Assembly: GCA_019843655.1 (NCBI GenBank)
Contig: JACDQD010000006.1
Coordinates: forward strand, 22,648,246-22,712,245
Direction of reading: 5' to 3'
Origin: Lethocerus indicus
Taxonomy: Eukaryota; Arthropoda; Insecta; Hemiptera; Belostomatidae
DNA length: 64,000 bases
A program made the position numbers and the translations under genes. Positions within the stretch are counted from its first letter, which is position 1. Each line of letters begins with the position of its first letter. Positions 13,258 to 21,782 of the stretch are shown piece by piece. A model generated the notes under the pieces. It had not been told where the DNA came from. It was given only the letters and a program-made list of their open reading frames with translations, and did no database searches.

Positions 13258-13506
13258 GTAAGTGCTAATGTTTTGGGTGCTTAGAGGTGTGGCGCAAAAA
13301 CGGTGGTACGAGATGTTACGCCTCCACCCTAGTTTTATAAAGAACCATTTCTGTATATAACAGTCTATTTCGTCCCGTGAACTGTTCAATACAGTGCTAT
13401 TAAACATGTAGCGCTGAAACCTGAAGTCTCAGTCAATCATATTTTTATATATTCTTGTTTGATAATATTTATTGAATTTTTCTGGGTATTTATAGGAAAA
13501 AATTCA

Positions 13507-13588
13507 GACGAGGTGGCCGAGTGGTTAAGGCGTTGGACTGCTAATCCAATGTGCTCTGCACGCGTGGGTTCGAATCCCATCCTCGTCG
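13507..13588 (+). tRNA. tRNA-Ser(GCT), array copy 16 (last)
   Basis: The 82-nt gene is intact. The spacer after it is the most diverged of the array (aaccgtttgtctatataa; trailer stem broken) and ends at about 13815, where satellite sequence begins. Confidence 0.95.
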
Positions 13589-13816
13589 GTAGTGCTAATG
13601 TTTAGTGCTTAGTGTGCAGGGTAAACAATTGTTGTAGGAATGTTTAATGCCTCCACCACATTTTATAAAGAACCGTTTGTCTATATAAATGGCTATTACA
13701 TCCACTGTGCTATTCAAATGCCAGAATTGTAGAAAAATGACATGCGTCAATTAAATTTTTATATATTCTTGTTTGATGATATTTAATGAATATTTCTGGG
13801 TATTTATAGAAAAAAT

Positions 13817-14160
13817 TCTGGTTTTTGTCCCGAAAATACCACTTTTAAGAGGTAAATCTGCACAAATATGTTGCTTTTAAGCCCAAATATGCAGTTTTTA
13901 GGCGAAAAAATAAGTTTTGAAAGCGCAAAATCAACCAAAACACTCTTGTTTTGGCACAAAATAAACCCAAAAATAACGTTTTTAGGTCCAAAATTGGCCC
14001 AAAATGCTGTTAAAAGGCCGAAAAATGACGATTTTAGGCGCAAAATCGGCCAAGAAATACCGTTTTTAAGCGAAATACCGTCCAAAAATGCGGTTTCTAG
14101 GTGCAATAATAGCCCATAAATGCTGTTTTTAGGCCCAAAAATTCGGTTTTTAGGAATTTG
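13817..14160 (-). repeat. GGGCCTAAAAACC-type satellite, inverted block
   Basis: Degenerate ~30-40 bp units of the form tttttaggcgcaaaatcggcc, the reverse complement of the units at 14440-15290. Both strands stay open by chance because the repeat lacks stop codons in some frames (for example 13804-14106 minus and 13868-14119 plus). I treat these frames as artefacts. Confidence 0.8.
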
Positions 14161-14161
14161 T

Positions 14162-14435
14162 GATCGATCTGGGAAATTTTCTTAAAACCTAAAGTTTCAA
14201 TTTTCAACACGCCTTTTCAGGGGCAAGTGTAACTCACTTTGGTACACTTGTGGGTGGAATATGGGATCCATCTGGGAAAATTTTCGAATAACCTAAATTT
14301 TTTTATTTTCAACCCGCCATTTCAGGGGTAAGTGTAACTCAATTTGGTACACATGTGGGTGGAATATGGGATCGATCTGCGAACATTTTCGAAAAAGCTA
14401 AAGTTTCGATTTTCAACCCGCCGTTGAAATCAAGG
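14162..14435. repeat. ~104-bp tandem repeat, about 2.6 copies
   Basis: Units start at GATC in 14162, 14265 and 14370, spaced 103 and 105 bp. Shared blocks are atctgggaaaattttcgaa, attttcaacccgcc, caggggtaagtgtaactcaa and ggtacacatgtgggtgg. The third unit is truncated after aacccgccgttgaa. It sits between oppositely oriented satellite blocks. Confidence 0.85.
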
Positions 14436-14439
14436 CCAA

Positions 14440-15290
14440 TAATAATAAAGCTCAATTTGGGCCGATTTTGGGCCTAAAAACCACCTTTTGGGGCCGATTT
14501 TTGGCATAAAAACCGGATGTTTTGGTTGATTGTGCAGCTAAAAACCTCATTTTTGGGCCTAATATTTTTGGGCTTAATTTCCGCATTTTTGGGTCGATTT
14601 TGCGCCAAAAAACCGCATTATTGGGTCGATTTTGCGCCAAAAAACCACATTTTTGGGCCTAATAATCTGCATTTTACGGCCGATTTTGGTCCTAAAAGCC
14701 GCATTTTAGGGTCGAATTTGGCGCCTAAAAACCGCCTTTTTGGGCCGATTTTGCACATAAATACCTCATTTTTGAGCAAAAATGTAGCTATTTTGGGTCG
14801 AGTTTACGCGTTAAAACCACATTTTTGGGTTGATTTTGGGCCTAAAAACCTCAGTTTTGGGTCTGAAAACCCCATTTTCTGGCCGATTTTGCGCCTAAAA
14901 ACCTCATTTTGGCCGTTTTTGCGCCAAATACCGCATTTCTGGTCGATTTTGGGGCTAAAAACCTCATTTTTGGGTTTATTTTGGGCCTAAAAACCTCAGT
15001 TTTGGGTCTAAAAACCCCATTGTCTGGCCGATTTTGCGCCTAAAAACCTCAGTTTTGCGTTTAAAACCACATATTCTGGCCGTTTTATCGCCTAAAAACC
15101 TCATTTCTGTCCGATTTTGGGCCTAAAAACCCCATTTTTGGGCCGATTTTGCTCCTAAAGACCTCACTTTTGGGTCTAAAAACCGCATTTTCGGGCCAAT
15201 TTCGCCCGAGAGGGCAAATGTAGTTTTTACATTTTTGCGCCTAAAAACCGCATTTTGGCCAATTTTGTGGTTTTTAGGCCTACAGATAAG
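14440..15290 (+). repeat. GGGCCTAAAAACC-type satellite, direct block
   Basis: About 25 degenerate units of the pattern ttgggccgattttgcgcc followed by taaaaaccgcattt. The 157-codon frame at 14517-14990 is a translation of the repeat, with recurring FGPKN/FWPILRLKTSF-like strings, and shows no gene-like features. Confidence 0.85.
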
Positions 15291-15350
15291 GTTTTTAGGC
15301 GAGAAATTGGCCCAGAAATGCGGTTTTTTAGCCAAAAAATGCGGTTTCTA
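15290..15350 (-). repeat. Satellite, short terminal inverted block
   Basis: The orientation flips again: ggtttttaggcctacag, ggtttttaggcgagaaattgg, tgcggttttttagcc. It ends at about 15350. Confidence 0.7.
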
Positions 15351-16200
15351 AAAACTGAAATGGTTTGAGGAATCGAAATTATTTTTTTTATTGTATTTTC
15401 CTTTACTTTGTAGAATAAACGTGGAATATTTAATCTGGTAATGTCTTCTAGTCGACTTATATATTTTTCTGTCACGTTTTCAGAAACCTTGGTAAGGTCT
15501 GGGCCGCAACAGATAATAAGTGATGGCTTATATTACAATAATTAAATTTTATCGTTTAAATTTAATTTAATTTATTTTCATTTAATTAAAGATTTTGCTT
15601 ATAGTGAATAAAAAGTGAACATACTTTAGTTTGAATTATAAATAATCATTCAATGAGGAATGAAATTCGTTGATAGTAGAAAATTGGGCCCACCGAATTT
15701 TATTAATTTGAACTTGTGCAGTTCAGTAACTCCAGAAAATTTACTAGAAATCAAATCAAAGTCCAAAGTCGGACACAAGTTTTTGTATCCACTTTTATAT
15801 TTAATAAATAAATATATTAATAATAATATATTAATAAATAAATTTAAATATAAAACACTGTTTTATATTTAAAATATTTGAAACATATTTCTTACTTAAT
15901 ATATCTCAGTATGAAACATTCTTACAGGTCGAAGTCAATATTAAAGAAAACTTTGTTTCGAATTCAATGAATATAACATTACACTTGATCTAATTTAAAA
16001 TATTGCCGGATATATTTGCCCGAAGGGGGAACCATCATCATGGAATGAATGTAAGCACAACCAAATCCCGAAGGTTTGAGGGAGAGACGTTGCTAAATCC
16101 TGAGGTGGGATGCTTTCACGCGGATTCACTATTGAATGGCAATTAGCGAGGGGTACCCCCTCCGCCGGTCCGAGCCCCCACCACCCCCGCGCCCGCCAGG
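15351..16200. other. AT-rich intergenic sequence upstream of YGAP gene
   Basis: Contains a very AT-rich stretch at 15790-15870 (ttaataaataaatatatt-like). From about 16135 a GC-rich segment leads into the TATA box. No gene seen. Confidence 0.5.
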
Positions 16201-16201
16201 G

Positions 16202-16208
16202 TATAAAA
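16202..16208 (+). promoter_or_regulatory. TATA box of YGAP-repeat gene
   Basis: TATAAAA sits in a GC-rich context (cgcccgccagggTATAAAAcg), 177 bases before the start codon at 16385. Transcription would be expected to start near 16230-16240. A strong TATA with a short leader is typical of insect cuticular and secreted structural protein genes. Confidence 0.75.
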
Positions 16209-16384
16209 CGAAAGTAAAATCCGAGCAAGGCATCTGTGTTCTGTGGAAGGTTCATTCAGATACAACTCAAGCAAACCAGCTTTGTGAAGTCGCTTCATCG
16301 GCCCTCTGTTTGGATAACTTCTGCTTTGGATTGTTTCAATTGCTTTTCTCTCCAACTTCCAACTCACCCCGACTTTCGGAAAAA

Positions 16385-16405
16385 ATGGTTGTGCTCAGGA
16401 CACTC
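16385..16405 (+). CDS. YGAP gene exon 1 (start of signal peptide)
   Basis: Encodes only MVVLRTL. The AAAAATGG context suits an insect start, and the donor is GTAAGT at 16406. A seven-codon first coding exon is the classic layout of insect cuticular protein genes. Confidence 0.88.
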
Positions 16406-19400
16406 GTAAGTACCGACCACTGGAGGCTTGCACCTCCGATATTATGCACTATTTACCAACTGTAGTAAACTTTCCACTGTACCCGGTCGCCAATAAGTTT
16501 CAGCTTCAACACTTTCCGAACACTATTTTCTGTATTTAAGCCAGAGCATAAACCCTATAGCGAGAATCGCTTGAACTGACTCTTATTTTTTATATCCCAA
16601 GTTTCAACTTCCACCTTCATTTTTCATTCTTTTTTCTGTAAAGTTATAAACATATTTTTGCAAGATACCTTCCAAACTTTCATCCATTAATAGGCTGGAT
16701 ATTAACATATTAAGCCTTACATATTTCTTCATTAATGCCTCTACAAAGGAAACATTTTCAATAGCTCCCAAGACATAGTAATCCGGCACTTTCACTCACA
16801 CCTCCCGCGCACTGTTAAACGTTTAAGACATTTTAGGGTGGATCGTCATTAGTTCAGTGTGGGAACGGCGTTTCACCTATTATTCCCTTGAACGGGGTAT
16901 CAAACAGTTCCCACGTGTGCGGGTGGATAATTCAGACCTAGGAACGTCTCAGATGTTGCGCAACGAAAGCCATCCTCGGAAGGATGCCACCGCTTTCCTC
17001 CCTCGCGGCGTTTAACTTCCGCCTACGATACAACTGTTTTGAACAATGACACGATATTTCCACAGGCGACAGATTATGTCCTTCCCTTGCGGGCATTCCA
17101 TTTGAATAAAACATGGCCTACAGCAAAGTTAAATACAACTATATCAGTATAGTGCTATAAGGCTTGAGTTTTCCACCCCCGTGATTATAACTCTTTCTTT
17201 TGTACCAAAACAATATATTTTCTTATACTGATTCAGTTAATCAGGAAATGTAGGATTGCAAATTTACAATTAATTCAGCAGAAATTATTTCTAAGTTTTT
17301 TACTATGAATGTTTATTTGAAGTAGAAATGTATAGAATACTTAACTTAAATAAAGCAACCAAAAAAAGTTCAAAAAACACTTAATTCTTATTTTTTATAT
17401 GCTATTGCTATTGAATTAAATTAAAAATACTTGTGATATTTTGTTTTAAATGTGTGCACTAGCAGTATGTAATTATTATTTTTTAAGTAAAATATTTATT
17501 TACTCCTTGGATCGCTAAACTGTTTCCTTCTATATTTTCAGCATAAAATAAAAGTATAAAGGTGCCGGCAGAAATTTTAATTCTAGTTTGGGAAGAAAAG
17601 ATTCTTCCATAAATTCGAGTAGACCCTTTGCTGACTGTTTTTTTTATTTTTCAGATTGTAGGAGCCCTATTCTGCGGAAGCGTACTCTCCGCATCAACGG
17701 TGACAAAACGAGACGGTAAGGGTAAAGCATAATCTCCTAATTTATTCATCTAACAACTCCTAAAACGGAAATTAGATTGACGTTTAAACTATTTAATGTT
17801 TCGAGTAGTACTCTAAATTCTGCCATAACTATATTTCATCCGCTAAGTTAAAAACAATAGCTTCATCTTAAAGCGATCGCTCTACTACAAGAATGCCACG
17901 GTATGCGACCGTTTAGGGAACGCGATAAAATGGAACCCCCTTCACAGTGCTCTAATGAAAACCTAAGTTTCACTAAAAGTGGCAATTAATGTAGTCGGGG
18001 GATAACTCACTGTCTGCGCTTGCAGAGCCCACAACCGACGACAAATGCTTTGTTGTCGCCTAATTGCCCTGTTCCGGGTCTCCAAGGAACGACGATGGAC
18101 TCACCTGCCATAAATTATTGCCCTTTCTTCGTCTCACAACGCGTGTCGGACAATAATTTGACAATCTGCGAAGGAATTATTCCTAGTTAATTACCTCCCA
18201 CGTCTGTAATAAAACGTTGAAACAATCTCACGGTCTAACAACGCTCTACATTTAACCAGTCAATATTAAAACTAAAGTTAATTCTAAAGAAAATTTAAGC
18301 CGACCCAACCAAAATTTTTTTTCTACATGCTCTCCTTGTAAATTGCGAATGGGAGATATTATGTATTATATCTCGCTTGGTTTTATTATTTCTCGTGGAA
18401 TCTCGCGGATTTTTCCTGCTCTACATAGAAACATAATTCATAAGAGAAGTAATAACTGCGATATTGCTTCATTAACGACCTTGACTTACAAGTCTTAATT
18501 GAAGTTGTCTTCATTTAAACAAACAGGTAATTTTGTTCCACGACTGGGATGTGTGGGAGATTCCCCGTCCGTTGGTCTCGGCATTGTAATCGCTATAACG
18601 AAAACGAAAGTTGAGACTTCTCTTGCCGAATAGCCAGCCGGTCGTGTTATTTCTTACTGCAGGGGCTCATTCACTACTTTCGTCACGTTCTTCACGTCAC
18701 GGTCGTTTGTCAGTCCGAGCAGTCTTTATGAAACCGATTCAAGTTTAAGGTCCATTCATTATACTCTCCACTGACCTAGTCCCCCTAGCAATTCGCTTTT
18801 AATTTAATTGTCCCAATCAGCGTTATTCGATCAGATGGAGAGAATATTCTTTCGGGTAAATATTGTTTTCAATCTCCCGAGATGATTTTATAGTACGGCA
18901 TCAACACGTTTTTCAAATACTGCTAAAGATGCCTTCTTTCTTATTACTGAATTATCTACTACACGAACTATGATTTATTTATTGTCAGGAAATACACTGG
19001 AAATGTATGGAATAGAAAAACCACTACTGCCAAATAAGATTTTCAGAAAGCACATCATACATATTTACTCGAAATCTTCGGTAATGATAGTTTTAACAAC
19101 CGGAGCCTTAAATATTATTTCAAATAACTGATAGCGTAGAAATAATATTTTAAGTTATAGAGAATATAAACTTTGATATAGGGGGTAAAGTATCATAATG
19201 AAGTACTTCCTTAGGTCGCACTTTATATATTTATGTATTGTGACTTTTTAGCACCATTAATTCCTGGAAATTCTGGTTCCGGAGGATCTGGTTACAACTA
19301 CCCGCGCCCTGCCGGCGGATTCCCCTCACCACCCGGCACAAGCTACGGAGTTCCGGCTCGTCCGGCTCCAGTGCCGTCTTCATCGTACGGCACTCCGTCT

Positions 19401-21451
19401 AATAGCTACATTCCACCCTCGTCTAGCGGCTCATCGGGACCTCCTTCATCTACATACGGAGCACCGTCCAGGCCGTCACAGAACTACGGAGCACCTTCTC
19501 AGGGACCTTCGTCCTCTTACGGAGCACCTGCATCCGGTCCTTCTTCCAGCTACGGTCCCCCTTCACGCGGTCCTCCTTCCTCTACCTACGGAGCGCCGCA
19601 AGGAGGTTCGAATTTCGGTGGCTCCTCCCGACCCTCGAGCACTTACGGTGCCCCTTCCGTAGGCTCCGGCGGACCCTCATCCAGCTACGGTGCCCCGTCC
19701 GGTCCTTCTTCTTCGTATAACGCTCCTTCCGGCCCGTCTTCCAACTACGGAGCACCGTCCGGTGGACCCTCATCGACATACGGCGCTCCCTCCGGTGGAC
19801 CCTCTTCGAGTTACGGAGCTCCGTCCGCCGGGCCATCGTCTACCTACGGTGCTCCATCGGGAGGTCCTTCCTCCACCTACGGTGCCCCTTCGAGAGTTCC
19901 CTCCGGAAGTCCTTCTTCCTCCTACGGCGCACCTCCGTCCGGCCCCGCGACCAGCTACGGCGCCCCTTCTTCGGGTCCTTCGTCTAGCTACGGACCACCC
20001 GCCGGTGCGAGACCGCCCTCTCCCTCTTACGGAGCCCCGTCTAGACCGTCCGGACCGGCAGGTGGAGTCGGAGCTCCCTCGTCTTCCTATGGCGCTCCGC
20101 AGACACCTTCTGGATCCTATGGTTCTCCTCAACGACCCCCTACTCCTTCCGGCTCGTACGGAGCTCCACAGAGACCATCGACACCGTCGGGATCGTACGG
20201 AGCTCCACAAAGGCCGTCTACGCCCTCGGGATCCTACGGCGCCCCGCAAAGGCCTCAGGCTCCCTCGGGATCGTACGGCGCTCCTGCTAGACCTTCAAAT
20301 CAGTACGGCGCTCCCGCTCAGGGCCCCTCGACAAACTACGGAGCACCCGCCAGGCCTTCATCCGGCGGTTTCGGAGGTCCGGCCTCTAGTTACGGTCCTC
20401 CCTCCAGGCCTCTTCCCGGTTCCGGAATAACTGCCGCTGTACCTTCAACAAGCTACGGTGCCCCTTCGGCCGGTCCTTCGTCCACCTATGGTGCCCCTTC
20501 GCAAGGTCCCTCCCTAACTACGGTGCTCCTTCTCAAGGTCCCTCCACCAGCTACGGTGCTCCTTCTCAAGGTCCCTCCACCAGCTACGGTGCTCCTTCTC
20601 AAGGTCCCTCCACCAACTACGGTGCTCCTTCTCAAGGTCCCTCCTCCAGCTACGGTGCTCCTTCTCAAGGTCCCTCCTCCAATTACGGTGCCCCTTCACA
20701 AGGACCGTCCACCAGCTACGGTGCCCCTTCACAAGGACCGTCCACTAACTATGGTGCCCCTTCACAGGGGCCATCCACCAACTATGGTGCCCCTTCACAA
20801 GGACCGTCAGCCACTTATGGTGCCCCTTCACAAGGACCATCTTCCACTTATGGCGCACCTTCCGGCGGACCTTCCACTAGCTACGGTGCCCCATCCGGTG
20901 GCCCCTCGACTAGCTACGGTGCTCCTTCCAGGGGACCGTCTACGAGCTATGGTGCTCCATCAGCCGGACCCTCCACTAACTACGGTGCTCCTTCTGCTGG
21001 ACCATCCACTAGATATGGTGCTCCGTCCGGGGGACCTTCTACCAGCTACGGCGCTCCCTCCGGGGGACCGTCCTCGACATACGGTGCTCCTTCCGGGGGG
21101 CCCTCCACTAGCTACGGTGCTCCCTCGGCTGGACCCTCGTCATCTTACGGCGCTCCGGCCGGTGGGATTCCCTCCGGTTCTTACGGAGCACCGGGAGCGG
21201 GCGGTGCCGGTGGCTACGGGAGGGGTGCGGGTGCTGGGGCCGGGGGCGCGGGTGCCCCCTCCTCCAGCTATGGAGCTCCTTCGGCCGGACGTAGAAACCC
21301 TTATACTGGATCTTCTTACGACGTCTCGCCCGCTGTCGCCTCCATCAGTTTCGGACTTCCTTCTCAAACTTACAGCGCACCGTCTTCCTCCTACGGCGCT
21401 CCCAGGCCCGGAGGCGGTCAGATCTACGCCAGCAACGGAGGGTACAATTAG
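16385..21451 (+). CDS. Resilin-like YGAP-repeat secreted structural protein
   Basis: Three coding exons: 16385-16405, 17655-17715 and 19252-21451 (introns 1249 and 1536 bp, all GT-AG, phases 0 and 1). Exons 1-2 encode a signal peptide (MVVLRTLIVGALFCGSVLS, cleavage around residues 19-21) followed by TVTKRD. Exon 3 is one low-complexity domain of more than fifty YGAP units with GPSSS/GPSTS linkers, rich in Ser, Gly, Pro, Tyr and Ala. This resembles the GGRPSDSYGAP elastomer repeats of resilin. I see no Rebers-Riddiford chitin-binding domain, so it is best called resilin-like or a low-complexity cuticular protein. From 20516 the units become regular 11-residue/33-bp repeats (YGAPSQGPSTS). One base is missing at about 20513/20514. 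With the break bridged, the frame runs on in YGAP units to TAG at 21449-21451, ending GGYN (about 760 residues). Unbridged, it ends at 21539 with meaningless sequence. It may be a sequencing indel or a real allele. Confidence 0.85.
17655..17715 (+). CDS. YGAP gene exon 2 (end of signal peptide)
   Basis: The acceptor tttttcag ends at 17654 and the donor is GTAAGG at 17716. It encodes IVGALFCGSVLSASTVTKRD plus one base, completing the hydrophobic core of the signal peptide and leaving a dibasic KR. Confidence 0.88.
19252..21451 (+). CDS. YGAP gene exon 3 (repeat domain, frame break)
   Basis: The acceptor is tgactttttag, ending at 19251. The exon begins APLIPGNSGSGG and then YNYPRPAGG before the YGAP units. 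The frame is uninterrupted to codon TCC at 20511-20513, then shifts by one missing base. The C-terminal part contains a glycine-rich patch (GAGGAGGYGRGAGAG) and ends YASNGGYN. Confidence 0.85.
20516..21150 (+). repeat. 33-bp tandem coding repeat
   Basis: About nineteen consecutive 11-residue units of the form YGAPSQGPSTS or YGAPSGGPSTS. Neighbouring units at 20520-20700 are nearly identical (ccttctcaaggtccctccac). The upstream half of the exon is more diverged, so this segment looks recently expanded or homogenised and is prone to length variation and assembly error. Confidence 0.85.
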
Positions 21452-21776
21452 ACCCTGCTATAATACGCATTTTGCTTTTCGTTATTTATTTCTCGGTGAA
21501 TATTTAAATATTATGAATCGCGATTGTCTTTCGCGTTAACTGTTATTAACTGTGTTTACCAATATTTATACCGCTATACTACAAATTTTCTAACTATAAT
21601 TCTATTATTATGTTCGTGGACATGGCGTTCTTTAAAAACGATGCAGTACTTTACTAAGTTACAAAACACGTTGTTTGTTACCTTACTTATAATCATTTCA
21701 TAATGCATATCGTGACGTTTTTGAGACGTCATTGTCATTGTTGCCAATTTTCTACTTTTCATAGTTCATATTTTTG

Positions 21777-21782
21777 AATAAA
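21777..21782 (+). terminator. Polyadenylation signal of YGAP gene
   Basis: AATAAA in tttttgAATAAAaggttc, about 325 bases after the TAG stop and in the correct orientation. It is the first good signal after the gene. Confidence 0.6.

Larger units (their letters stand above)
8669..13815 (+). repeat. tRNA-Ser(GCT) tandem array, 16 units
   Basis: tRNA genes start at 8669, 8991, 9313, 9635, 9957, 10279, 10601, 10922, 11244, 11566, 11888, 12210, 12532, 12854, 13176 and 13507. The period is 322 bp, with single exceptions of 321 and 331 bp. Every tRNA is identical over 82 bases except the fifteenth, which has one change. The ~240-bp spacers are similar but vary, with two alternative middle segments (A: gaaccatttctgtatata; B: gaatcggttgtctttata). 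The array ends with a diverged spacer that stops at about 13815, two bases before the next tRNA would start, and satellite sequence follows. Confidence 0.95.

Noticed and set aside
14517..14990. 157-codon open frame with repeated FGPKN/KTSFLG strings
   Set aside because: A direct translation of the degenerate satellite; both orientations give similar open frames and no start, splice or domain signal supports it.
19690..20430. 246-codon alternative frame, and several antisense frames across the YGAP exon
   Set aside because: Shadows of GC-rich 33-bp coding repeats; only the YGAP frame connects to a signal peptide and a sensible stop.
20514..21539. Unbridged continuation of the first YGAP frame (LLLKVPPPATV repeats) to 21539
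   Set aside because: Out-of-register reading of the YGAP repeat; the alternative register keeps perfect YGAP units to 21451.
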